Shown: positions 1 to 7,252, counted from the stretch's first letter. The stretch is DNA of 14,542 nt from DATFKA01 sp042095835 (GCA_042095835.1 JBELML010000156.1:1-14542); one strand, 5' to 3'. The notes: a model not told the origin generated them from the letters alone. Numbers and translations: made by a program.

Positions 1-50
1 AATCTTCTCGATCAAAATACAGGACTTATTCTATGTCCGTTACTTAAGAT

Positions 51-100
51 AAAAAGGAAACGGCCTATTCCAAAATTTTGGAATAGGCCGTTTCCTTTTT
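51..100. terminator. Bidirectional intrinsic terminator downstream of ftsH
   Basis: The two 25-base arms (51-75 and 76-100) are exact reverse complements. The stem has a GC-containing core (GGCCTATTCC on one side) closed by AAAATTTT at the tip and flanked outside by A5 and T5. Either strand would give a hairpin followed by a short U-run, so it can end transcription from both directions. It begins 17 bases beyond the ftsH stop codon. The gene to the left of the window is not visible, but the symmetry suggests it converges on ftsH. The palindrome is seen directly; the terminator function is inferred. Confidence 0.88.
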
Positions 101-116
101 AGGATCCCCTCAAATA

Positions 117-2114
117 CTAGGCATCCTTTGGTTCCTCTGGCGATCCAATGTCAGTCAAACCATCCGTAGCATCGCTATCTGCTGATGCAGGCACATCTAT
201 ATCCTCACCATATCCATAAGGTCTTGGTCCGATTAGTCGCTCTACATCTGACTTGAGTAGTACTTCTTTCTCTAGAAGCGCTTGAGCCAATTTTTCTAAA
301 GCATCGCGGTGCTCTGTCAGCACTTCTTGAGCTCTTTGATATTGGGAGTTCACTAGACTACGAACTTCTGCATCGATCATAGACGCGGTCTCATCAGAGA
401 AGGGCTTATTGAAGGACTCACTTTGCATACCATAGAAGGAGATTTGTCCTACTTTATCACTCATCCCAAAAACAGAGACCATACTGTAAGCCATTTTGGT
501 CACCTGATCTAAATCACTCTGAGCCCCAGTCGATATCTTGCTAAAGACGATTTTCTCCGCTGCTCTACCACCAAAGGTCATACACATTCGATCTAGCAAC
601 TGTTCTGTGCGCGTGATGTATTCTTCTTTTGGTAAATATTGAGCATAACCTAGTGTGCCTATACCCCTTGGCACGATGGTCACCTTCACTAATGGCGAAG
701 CATGCTCCAGGAACCAACCACAAACCGCGTGTCCGGCCTCGTGGTAGGCAATAATCTTTTTCTCATCAGGAGAAATAAGCTTGTTTTTCTTCTCCAAACC
801 ACCGATCACTCTATCGAGTGCATGGTTGAAGTCGTCCATATCTACTGATGATTTATTTCGACGGGCTGCTACTAAGGCCGCTTCATTACAGACGTTGGCA
901 ATATCAGCCCCCGCAAAACCTGGTGTCATTTCCGCCAAGGCAGCTGGCTTAATATCATCTGATATTTTAATAGTCTTCAAGTGAACTTTGAAGATGGCTT
1001 CTCGACCACGCAAGTCGGGGCGATCAATACCAATCTGGCGATCGAATCGACCTGGGCGTAATAATGCCGAATCTAATACATCAGGTCTATTGGTAGCAGC
1101 CATCAGGATTACTCCTTTGTCTGTACTAAACCCATCCATCTCTACTAGCAGCTGGTTCAACGTGTTCTCTCGCTCATCGTTACCGCCCTGAACTCTATTT
1201 CCTCCTCTAGCTCTACCGATGGCATCAATCTCATCGATGAAGATAATACAAGGTGCTTTTTCTCTTGCCTGCTTGAACAAGTCTCTCACTCTTGAAGCAC
1301 CAACCCCTACAAACATCTCTACGAAGTCAGAACCAGAAATCGAGAAGAAGGGAACGCCTGCTTCACCGGCTACTGCTTTGGCAAGTAGCGTTTTACCAGT
1401 TCCTGGAGGGCCTACGAGTAATACCCCTTTAGGGATTTTTCCTCCCAGAGCAGTATATTTCTTTGGATTCTTCAAGAAGTCTACGACTTCCATCACTTCC
1501 TCTTTTGCTTCATCTAAACCAGCAACGTCAGCAAAAGTGACATTTACCTTGGCATTTTGATCGAAGAGTGTAGCTTTAGATTTGCCGATATTAAAGATTT
1601 GAGCTCCTGGCCCACCGCCTCCGCCACTTACACGACGCATAATGAACAACCATATCACAACAATCAAGACGAGTGGCACCACCCAACTTAATAGAGGTAA
1701 GAGATAATTCTCTCGTGTCTCATGGTTAATAAAGATGCGCTTGCTGTCTTCGATCCGAGCATCATCTTGCCATTGATCAACCTGCTCCTCAAAACGCTCT
1801 ACGGAGCCAATCTCTCTGGAAAAGTGATGACGATCTGCTCCCAAGTTGGACTTTTGAGCATCTTTATACTTTTCTAGGCGATCCTTTTTGATTTGGATAA
1901 GTGCCAAACGGTCGTTGACGACAATGATTTTATCTACATCATTGTCGACTACCATTTGCTTAAGCTTATACATTTCTACCTCTTCCTGACCTCCCCCTAA
2001 ACTACTCAGTAGTTGGAAACCTATGATCGCCAAAGCGATAATCCCGTATATCCAAAAGGAATTAAACCTTGGGGTACCGTTCCTTGGTTCGGTATTTTTA
2101 TCGTTATTCTCCAT
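117..2114 (-). CDS. ftsH: ATP-dependent zinc metalloprotease FtsH
   Basis: Membrane-anchored AAA+ protease that extracts and degrades misfolded or short-lived membrane and cytosolic proteins as a hexamer at the inner membrane. Order of parts in 665 residues: cytoplasmic N-terminus, membrane segment about 20-38, periplasmic domain about 40-136, second membrane segment about 138-159, glycine-rich linker (GGGGGPG, 164-170), AAA module, M41 protease domain. Visible motifs: Walker A GPPGTGKT 235-242, pore loop FVG 268-270, Walker B with FIDEID 292-297, arginine fingers R353 and R356 in the second region of homology, zinc site HEAGH 458-462, and probable third ligand D534 (TGAQSD). The length is usual for the phylum, with an acidic tail of about 30 residues. 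The ATG start has only A-rich sequence before it and no Shine-Dalgarno. It lies 195 bp downstream of rsfS in the same direction and is closed by a strong terminator, so it is not expected to be cotranscribed with anything further left. Confidence 0.98.
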   Translation of the reverse strand: MENNDKNTEPRNGTPRFNSFWIYGIIALAIIGFQLLSSLGGGQEEVEMYKLKQMVVDNDVDKIIVVNDRLALIQIKKDRLEKYKDAQKSNLGADRHHFSREIGSVERFEEQVDQWQDDARIEDSKRIFINHETRENYLLPLLSWVVPLVLIVVIWLFIMRRVSGGGGGPGAQIFNIGKSKATLFDQNAKVNVTFADVAGLDEAKEEVMEVVDFLKNPKKYTALGGKIPKGVLLVGPPGTGKTLLAKAVAGEAGVPFFSISGSDFVEMFVGVGASRVRDLFKQAREKAPCIIFIDEIDAIGRARGGNRVQGGNDERENTLNQLLVEMDGFSTDKGVILMAATNRPDVLDSALLRPGRFDRQIGIDRPDLRGREAIFKVHLKTIKISDDIKPAALAEMTPGFAGADIANVCNEAALVAARRNKSSVDMDDFNHALDRVIGGLEKKNKLISPDEKKIIAYHEAGHAVCGWFLEHASPLVKVTIVPRGIGTLGYAQYLPKEEYITRTEQLLDRMCMTFGGRAAEKIVFSKISTGAQSDLDQVTKMAYSMVSVFGMSDKVGQISFYGMQSESFNKPFSDETASMIDAEVRSLVNSQYQRAQEVLTEHRDALEKLAQALLEKEVLLKSDVERLIGPRPYGYGEDIDVPASADSDATDGLTDIGSPEEPKDA

Positions 2115-2180
2115 TAAAATTTCTTTTCTTTTTTTACTTCTATCTCAACTTAGGAACACCTGGTAACAACGGTAATAGGT

Positions 2181-2237
2181 CCTCCTTTTATAATAAGGTA
2201 ATAGAAGTGTATACTAGAACTTACTGATAACAGTCAA
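2181..2237 (-). promoter_or_regulatory. rsfS-ftsH spacer: candidate ftsH promoter and orphan Shine-Dalgarno
   Basis: Within the 195-bp gap, the leftward strand carries TTGACT (2232-2237), 18 bases, then TATACA (2208-2213). This is a classical sigma-70-like arrangement rather than the TAnnTTTG form of this phylum. Downstream of it is a perfect GGAGG (2181-2185) with no ATG or GTG at usable distance; ftsH starts about 65 bases later. ftsH may therefore have its own start site with a leader of roughly 85 bases. This is weak evidence from pattern alone. Confidence 0.25.
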
Positions 2238-2309
2238 CTATTGATTGCCTAAGTATAACGCGAGGTCAGGTCAATCGTTGTATATTTTCGATAAATTGTC
2301 TGCTTTGAC

Positions 2310-2696
2310 CTATAAACTTTCATATTCTGTGACAATTGCGTCACTCCACAAATTCTCCAATTGGTAAAACGATCTTTTTTCCGGATGGAAAATATGCACT
2401 ACCGTATTGAAGTAATCCATACATACCCAGAGCGCACTTTGGGTGCCTTCTACATGATTGGCGTAAGTATTTCCTTCTCGTTTTAATCGGACATTGATAT
2501 TATCCGAGATGGCCTTTACTTGAGTAGAGGAGTCCCCCTCACAAATAATGAAGAAATCAGTAGGAGCTTCGTCGAGTTGTCTGAGATCTAGTTTTACAAT
2601 ATGCTTACCTTTAATGTCTTGGATGCTATCGATAATTAAATCGTTCAAAGCTTCCAGGGATAGGTCGTTCCCTTGTAATTTTACTTGTGAATTCAA
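2310..2696 (-). CDS. rsfS: Ribosome silencing factor RsfS (Iojap/YbeB family)
   Basis: Small protein (128 residues) that binds ribosomal protein uL14 on the 50S subunit and blocks subunit joining, lowering translation when nutrients are short. Family features seen in order: LDLR near 37-40, TDFFIICEGDSSTQVKAI near 46-63, an HVEGTQSALWVCMDY segment near 81-95, then VVHIF and an FYQLENLW-DA ending. No ATG lies in frame at the N-terminus. The most plausible start is TTG at 2696, giving MNSQVKLQ; an in-frame CTG lies two codons upstream and the frame stays open back to 2789. It is the first gene of a leftward pair with ftsH and is divergent from birA across 133 bp. The identity is secure; the exact start is not. 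Confidence 0.93.
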   Translation of the reverse strand: MNSQVKLQGNDLSLEALNDLIIDSIQDIKGKHIVKLDLRQLDEAPTDFFIICEGDSSTQVKAISDNINVRLKREGNTYANHVEGTQSALWVCMDYFNTVVHIFHPEKRSFYQLENLWSDAIVTEYESL

Positions 2697-2716
2697 ATTC
2701 AGATTATATAGTTTTG
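2684..2716 (+). promoter_or_regulatory. Candidate birA promoter (TAnnTTTG type)
   Basis: TAGTTTTG at 2709-2716 fits the Bacteroidota -7 consensus TAnnTTTG exactly. CTTG at 2684-2687 stands 21 bases upstream as a partial -33 box (consensus TTTG, usual spacing 19-21). The -33 box would lie inside the first codons of the divergent rsfS, and the transcript would have a leader of about 110 bases before the birA TTG. The match is partial, so confidence is low. Confidence 0.35.
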
Positions 2717-2829
2717 TATGGTTGAATATAAATTTTGATATACCAACAAAAAGGTAAAATTTGGTTAATAGTTCCTTCAGGTGAATTTATCTTCGACCTT
2801 GTTAATACCAAAATACAAAAAAATCACGC

Positions 2830-3591
2830 TTGCACCCTAAAAACACAATTTTTATTGGAAAGGTTCTTCATCACTTCGATGCGCTCCCTTCTACCAATAC
2901 CTACGCTCAAGAATTACTGTCAAAAAGCAGACCAGCTGATGGAACTGCCATAATTACCGATCACCAGTATCAGGGCAGAGGACAGATTGGCACAAGTTGG
3001 GAAAGTGCAGCCGGACAAAATATCACCCTTAGCCTGATTCTGTATCCCAAATTCCTACAGGTCAGAGCACAATTTTTATTGAGCCAAGCCATAGCTCTTG
3101 GTGTAAGATCTTTTATTGCAGACATCGTACACAAAGATACTTGGATCAAATGGCCCAACGACATCTATATTGAAGATCGAAAGGTATGTGGTCTTTTAAT
3201 TCAAAACACGATTAGCGGACGCAGCCTACAGAACGCCATCATTGGTATAGGCATCAATCTCAATCAAACCGATTTTACGCATCCAATCAAAAAAGCAACC
3301 TCTATTGCGCTAGAAACAGGAGAGACTTTCCCTGTTTTTGATCTTCTCCCTGCTTTATTTCAATCGATTGAACACTATTACCTTAAACTTCGAAATGGCC
3401 AAGAGGGCGTCATTAGAGATGCTTATCTAGAACATCTTTATCGCTACCAAGCATGGCATGACTTTGAGGATAATATAGGCGCAAAGTTTAAAGGAAAGAT
3501 CCTAGGCGTGACCGAACAAGGGCAATTACAAGTTCAATCCAAAGAAGGGTTGATCCGATTGTTTGCCCTCAAAGAAATTAAGTTTTTGTAG
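2830..3591 (+). CDS. birA: Biotin--[acetyl-CoA-carboxylase] ligase (monofunctional BirA)
   Basis: Activates biotin with ATP and transfers it to the target lysine of biotin carboxyl carrier proteins such as that of acetyl-CoA carboxylase, in the cytoplasm. The 253 residues contain only the catalytic and C-terminal domains. STNTYA at 21-26 begins the ligase fold, GRGQIGTSW at 49-57 is the biotinyl-AMP loop, KWPND 107-111 supplies the catalytic lysine K107, and GIGINLN 139-145 follows. An SH3-like C-terminal domain covers about 215-253. There is no N-terminal winged helix, so this is a class I enzyme that is not expected to act as a repressor. The in-frame stop at 2803 leaves no ATG upstream and none near the N-terminus; TTG at 2830 places FIGK and STN where relatives have them, so a TTG start is chosen. 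No Shine-Dalgarno is visible. Confidence 0.95.
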   Translation: MHPKNTIFIGKVLHHFDALPSTNTYAQELLSKSRPADGTAIITDHQYQGRGQIGTSWESAAGQNITLSLILYPKFLQVRAQFLLSQAIALGVRSFIADIVHKDTWIKWPNDIYIEDRKVCGLLIQNTISGRSLQNAIIGIGINLNQTDFTHPIKKATSIALETGETFPVFDLLPALFQSIEHYYLKLRNGQEGVIRDAYLEHLYRYQAWHDFEDNIGAKFKGKILGVTEQGQLQVQSKEGLIRLFALKEIKFL

Positions 3592-3609
3592 TCTATAAAC
3601 AAAAGAAAA

Positions 3610-3641
3610 CCGCTTTGATAGCTATTATACCATCAAAGCGG
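3610..3641 (-). terminator. Intrinsic terminator of the M43 protease gene
   Basis: Perfect 10-bp stem CCGCTTTGAT / ATCAAAGCGG (3610-3619 and 3632-3641) around a 12-base loop. On the leftward strand it is followed by TTTTCTTTTGTTT, the required U-rich tract, so it terminates the protease transcript, whose stop codon is about 45 bases upstream. On the rightward strand the stem is followed by CTCCACAC with no T-run, so it should terminate birA less well, though the convergent layout makes some two-way action likely. Confidence 0.82.
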
Positions 3642-3686
3642 CTCCACACATGTGTTTACACTTACTCTAATTTTTTCTTAGTACCG

Positions 3687-5426
3687 TCATCGTCGGATTA
3701 TCGTTATTTTTTCTTTGGCTATGACTTGGCCATTACTATCCAGTTGTACCAAGATGAACAATCCTGGATTCAGGTGGCCTACTTGCAACTGTTTATAGTA
3801 CTCTCCTTCATTAACCCGTTGAGAGATGACTAGCCTACCCGATCGATCATATAACTCAATTCTTTCAATAGAGCTCACTGATGGCATATTTACTTGTAAG
3901 CTTGGTATATCTTGCTGCTCTGACATCCGAATTAAATCATCGATAGATTGCTCCATATTAGGTAGCAGGAAGTCTGCTGGCTGCCATTCTACGGTGAGTA
4001 GGTTGGTAGCTGGGTTAGGATATGCTTTTATCTCAGCCATAGAACTACTAAATGAAGTCACCCGGCTATTAGAGAGGTTGAAATAAGCATATTCGCTAAA
4101 GGCTCCGTTATTGCATATTCGTTTTATCCTAGATTCGTATTTCAGACTAGAACTCAGGCCTGCAATACTTACTTGTTGTTTATTCAACTCAAAGCCAAAC
4201 CATCGAGTAGAGTTCGGTAATTTAATTTCAAAAATGAATCTATCTCCTGGATCACCTCCCCAGCTAGCGTTGAGGTAGCGACCATCAATCGAAGCAAATA
4301 GGTTGTTTGGAGCAGCACAGGCAATTTCTTCTTCCTCTTCCTCTTCTTCCTCCTCTGCATCTTGATTACCTTGGTTAGCATCTTCCTCCTCTGTTTCTTC
4401 TTCTTCTTCGTCAGGAGTACTCTCCTCTTCCTTATTATCTTCTAGAGGTGTTTCTTCTTCTTCCACTTCTCCCAATGCAGGAGAAGACAAGATTGCATGG
4501 CGAAAGCCTCCAGGTTGGAACAATGCACGCATGCGGTCCTTTTGGCCCTTAGTAAATAAATTCATGCATTGGTCGTAACTATAATCCATGAAGTTAGCTA
4601 CCATATCTTTTGATCCACAGCTTTCTTTACCATCCTGGCAACCAAAGCTAGGGTAACTTGAGCTAGGTGTATCTTCTACAAAATCATCGTGGTTACAATC
4701 GCCATCTCCCCAAATATGTCTAAGGTTTAACCAGTGACCTACCTCGTGGGTGGTCGTTCTGCCTAATCCATATTTTCTAGTCTTGTAGGTACGTCCGAAG
4801 AATTGATAATCAATGGTTACACCGTCCGTAGAAGCATTTCCTCCACCAGGGAACTGAGCGTAGCCCATTTTATTGGCATAGAGATCACAAACCCAAAGGT
4901 TCAGATAATGCTTAGAAGGCCAAGCCGTAGAACCTTGGTATTCATCAAACTTCATCTCATTATTTGAAATGAAGTGTCTCTTACTTGTTTTCTTTCTGAT
5001 GATCCCGTTAGTTGGATTCCCTTGTGGATCAAACTTGGCTAGCTCAAACTCAAACCTAGTGTTTGCTGCTTGGCCCCATTCTTCTGTTTGATCTGCATTG
5101 TAGCGACCGAAGTCTTCATTGAGCACTTCAATCTGAGACAAGATCAAATCTTCAGAAATGTTCTCCGTTTGATTCTCGTAGATCACGTGTACAACTACAG
5201 GGATGCGAATCACCTTTTCTTCTGAGCGAAGTTGCAGCTGCATTTTGGGAATAACGGTTTGCGTGTGACGCTCCACTGCCGCCATTTTAGCTTTGATTGA
5301 TGGATCAAATGTCATCATCAAGGCCAAGTTGTCATTGGTTTGGCAGTTTCGTTCTTGCCCCGTAGTTACCGTCATAGTAGATAAAACGAGGATAAGTGTA
5401 AATAGCAAGTGTAAAAACTTTTTCAT
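3687..5426 (-). CDS. Secreted M43-family (pappalysin/cytophagalysin-like) metalloprotease with type IX sorting domain
   Basis: Predicted extracellular zinc endopeptidase of 579 residues. A signal peptide (about 1-23: KK, hydrophobic core, cut near TTGQ) is followed by a propeptide-like stretch. The catalytic domain spans about 70-310, with HEVGHWLNLRH at 227-237 supplying three zinc histidines (H227, H231, H237) and E228, and a Met-turn NFMDY at 278-282. Several cysteines (C244, C263, C270, C287) fit the family's disulfides. A very acidic linker (320-367) leads to a fibronectin-III-like domain (about 370-452) and a Por secretion C-terminal domain (about 463-579: YPNPATN at 469-475, LYDRSGRLV at 525-533, LNPGLF at 552-557). 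The signal peptide and this tail imply Sec export and then T9SS secretion with surface attachment or release. The sorting domain carries an insert of roughly 33 residues (486-518), which is unusual. Substrate unknown. A hairpin lies in the leader and a terminator follows the gene. Confidence 0.93.
   Translation of the reverse strand: MKKFLHLLFTLILVLSTMTVTTGQERNCQTNDNLALMMTFDPSIKAKMAAVERHTQTVIPKMQLQLRSEEKVIRIPVVVHVIYENQTENISEDLILSQIEVLNEDFGRYNADQTEEWGQAANTRFEFELAKFDPQGNPTNGIIRKKTSKRHFISNNEMKFDEYQGSTAWPSKHYLNLWVCDLYANKMGYAQFPGGGNASTDGVTIDYQFFGRTYKTRKYGLGRTTTHEVGHWLNLRHIWGDGDCNHDDFVEDTPSSSYPSFGCQDGKESCGSKDMVANFMDYSYDQCMNLFTKGQKDRMRALFQPGGFRHAILSSPALGEVEEEETPLEDNKEEESTPDEEEEETEEEDANQGNQDAEEEEEEEEEEIACAAPNNLFASIDGRYLNASWGGDPGDRFIFEIKLPNSTRWFGFELNKQQVSIAGLSSSLKYESRIKRICNNGAFSEYAYFNLSNSRVTSFSSSMAEIKAYPNPATNLLTVEWQPADFLLPNMEQSIDDLIRMSEQQDIPSLQVNMPSVSSIERIELYDRSGRLVISQRVNEGEYYKQLQVGHLNPGLFILVQLDSNGQVIAKEKITIIRR
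4326..4469 (-). repeat. GAA/GAG low-complexity tract encoding a polyglutamate linker
   Basis: Purine-rich tract on the coding strand encoding protease residues 320-367, dominated by Glu with interspersed Asp, Asn and Gln and including one run of ten Glu (358-367). It mixes GAA and GAG codons and stays in frame. It separates the catalytic domain from the fibronectin-like domain and probably acts as a flexible, highly charged spacer. Such tracts are prone to length change by slippage. Confidence 0.85.
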
Positions 5427-5458
5427 CTTCGGGGGATTTAAAGTTCTTAATTAAGTGG

Positions 5459-5474
5459 TTAGACTCTCGTCTAA
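5459..5474 (-). promoter_or_regulatory. Leader hairpin with GNRA loop upstream of the protease gene
   Basis: On the coding strand of the protease mRNA the sequence reads TTAGAC-GAGA-GTCTAA: a perfect 6-bp stem closed by a GAGA tetraloop of the stable GNRA class. It ends 32 bases before the ATG. It may act as an mRNA-stabilising or translation-influencing element. The structure is plain in the sequence; the function is inferred. Confidence 0.45.
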
Positions 5475-5632
5475 ATTTTAACAATGAGTTATAAATTGAC
5501 AATTATTAGCAATAAACTACTAAAATGATCGTCGCTCCTGTTGTAAAGATGTAACTAAAGGGCATCAAACAGGATAGAGGTTTCTTTTAAAAAATAACTA
5601 TGTAAAGGTGAATTTAATAGACGGTACTACTA

Positions 5633-5640
5633 CAAATATA
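5633..5640 (-). promoter_or_regulatory. Candidate -7 box for the protease gene
   Basis: TATATTTG on the leftward strand matches TAnnTTTG exactly. No TTTG lies 19-21 bases upstream, so the -33 element is missing or replaced by an activator. Use of this box would give a leader of about 200 bases that includes the hairpin at 5459-5474. Confidence 0.3.
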
Positions 5641-5842
5641 CAAAAAAAGATTATAAATGATTTAAATACTATATAACAAGTTGACGGCACACCTTAAATA
5701 GAGCAGGAACGGTTGATTTCAACTATTAAACGGTAGCGATACACGGATAAAAAAACTTACATATGTAAAACTTTTAATTTATAATTAACACACAACCTGC
5801 TTTAAAGCAAACAAAAATAATCAAATAACTATCCATTTAAAT

Positions 5843-7093
5843 ATGAAAATCAACCTTATTACTATTGGTGATGAAATCCTAATCGGTCAAATAATAGATA
5901 CCAATTCTGCCTGGATGGGCGAAGCGTTGAATAAAATCGGGGCAGAAGTTAAGCGTATAGTCTCAATTGGTGACGATCGGCAGCAAATACTGGAAGCTCT
6001 AGAGACTTCACTACAAGAAAGTGATGTTGTGCTCATCACTGGTGGTCTGGGACCAACTAAAGACGACATCACCAAAAAAACCATTGCCGACTTTTTCGGA
6101 GTAGGTATGCGTTTCGACCAAGCTACTTTCGATAGAATAGAAAAGCTATTTGAGCGTTGGGGTAGATCTACTACTGCGGCACACCGAGAGCAATGCTATA
6201 TGCCTGAGAACGCACAGCTCCTTTTTAATAAAATGGGTACCGCACCAGGTATGTGGTTCGAAAAGGATGGTAAAGTATTGGTCTCTATGCCTGGTGTTCC
6301 TTATGAAATGAAGTACTTGATGAGTAACGCGGTATTACCTCGACTACAGAAGCAATTTCCAGGGCAGCCTATCGCACATCGCACGATACTCACCATCGGT
6401 GAAGGAGAATCTAGGATTGCTGACCGTATTCAGCCTTTTTTAGACCGTTTACCTAAGCATATTAAGATTGCTTATTTGCCTGGTTTGGGAAAGGTACGTT
6501 TGAGGTTAACCGGTAAAGGCTCCGATCAAGAGCACTTGGAGAAGGAACTGGATCATTACACGGAAGAATTAAAAGCACAGATCGCAGAACTTGTATTTGG
6601 AGAAGGCAAGCTGCAATTGCAGGAGGCCATAGGGCAATTACTCTTGCAATATGATAAAACCATTGTTACTGCCGAGAGTTGTACTGGTGGATATATTGCT
6701 CATATGTTGACCTCTGTTCCTGGTTCTTCTGCTTATTACTTGGGCTCAACGATTGCCTACTCTAATGAAGTAAAAATCAAACAACTCCAGGTCTCTCCCC
6801 AAACCCTGGAAACTCAGGGAGCCGTCAGCGAACAGACGGTCAAGGAAATGGTAAAAGGGGCATTACAATTATACGACACTGACCTAGCAGTAGCCATTTC
6901 GGGTATTGCTGGTCCTGGTGGCGGAAGCCCAGAAAAGCCCGTTGGTACAGTTTGGATTGCCGTAGGTGACAAAAATATAATCCATACTCAATTAATTAGT
7001 GCTGGGAAAAATCGTATAAAAAATATAGAATATTCGGCTGTAAAGGCACTAGACGAAATACGAAAATTCATTTTAAGTCAATATGCCGAATAA
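5843..7093 (+). CDS. cinA: CinA family protein (nicotinamide-nucleotide amidohydrolase / competence-damage protein)
   Basis: Full-length two-domain CinA of 416 residues. The N-terminal molybdopterin-binding-like domain (about 1-170) shows ITIGDEILIGQIIDTN at 6-21, TGGLGPTKDD at 66-75 and MPGVPYEM at 149-156. The C-terminal PncC-type domain (about 256-412) has TAESCTGG at 276-283, with S279 as the expected nucleophile, GAVSEQTV at 326-333, and SGIAGPGGGSPEKPVGTVW at 353-371. The PncC domain of this family converts nicotinamide mononucleotide to nicotinate mononucleotide plus ammonia, recycling NMN into NAD synthesis. The N-terminal domain has been linked to ADP-ribose pyrophosphatase activity in some members. 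The name reflects competence loci elsewhere; no competence genes are near here. ATG start, no clear Shine-Dalgarno. It stands alone: protease divergent on the left, E2 gene 159 bp downstream with its own promoter. Confidence 0.96.
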   Translation: MKINLITIGDEILIGQIIDTNSAWMGEALNKIGAEVKRIVSIGDDRQQILEALETSLQESDVVLITGGLGPTKDDITKKTIADFFGVGMRFDQATFDRIEKLFERWGRSTTAAHREQCYMPENAQLLFNKMGTAPGMWFEKDGKVLVSMPGVPYEMKYLMSNAVLPRLQKQFPGQPIAHRTILTIGEGESRIADRIQPFLDRLPKHIKIAYLPGLGKVRLRLTGKGSDQEHLEKELDHYTEELKAQIAELVFGEGKLQLQEAIGQLLLQYDKTIVTAESCTGGYIAHMLTSVPGSSAYYLGSTIAYSNEVKIKQLQVSPQTLETQGAVSEQTVKEMVKGALQLYDTDLAVAISGIAGPGGGSPEKPVGTVWIAVGDKNIIHTQLISAGKNRIKNIEYSAVKALDEIRKFILSQYAE

Positions 7094-7160
7094 TCTCTTT
7101 TAAAGCCAAAAATCATTGTGAATCAAAGACTTTGGTTTCGTATTCAGCCTTATATTGAGC

Positions 7161-7191
7161 TTTGGATAAGAGTTGAATTTCTGTATTTTTG
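7161..7191 (+). promoter_or_regulatory. Bacteroidota housekeeping-type promoter of the E2 gene
   Basis: TTTG (7161-7164), 19 bases, then TATTTTTG (7184-7191): an exact match to the TTTG / TAnnTTTG consensus at the preferred spacing. Transcription should begin a few bases downstream, near 7196, giving a leader of about 55 bases before the ATG at 7253. This implies that the E2 gene is transcribed independently of cinA. The rest of the 159-bp gap shows no strong terminator for cinA. Confidence 0.75.
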
Positions 7192-7252
7192 TGTGACCTA
7201 ATCAATATAACTAAGCCTAGACACAAACAACCAAATTATTTAAACCAACAGT

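Larger units (their letters stand above)
5427..5842. other. Divergent intergenic spacer between M43 protease and cinA
   Basis: A 416-bp AT-rich stretch with no convincing gene. Besides the protease leader hairpin and -7 box listed separately, it holds an inverted repeat GTTGA-TT-TCAAC (5712-5723) and a perfect 12-base palindrome TTACATATGTAA (5757-5768). Both are upstream of cinA and could be operator sites. No TAnnTTTG promoter is visible in the cinA direction, and no terminator-like structure is seen. Confidence 0.6.

Noticed and set aside
1219..1560. 113-codon rightward open frame inside ftsH
   Set aside because: It is antisense to the conserved AAA module; the open frame follows from the codon pattern of ftsH.
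3873..3971. Frameshift or chimera as explanation for the insert in the sorting domain
   Set aside because: The frame is continuous, and both flanking conserved strands are in the same frame without a compensating shift.
4184..4381. Leftward open frame encoding a Lys/Arg-rich short peptide
   Set aside because: It is the GAA/GAG acidic linker of the protease read in another frame (AAG/AGA codons), so its basic composition is a by-product.
7094..7160. Terminator for cinA
   Set aside because: CCAAA / TTTGG and CAAAG-A-CTTTG pairings exist, but the stems are short and no convincing T-run follows.
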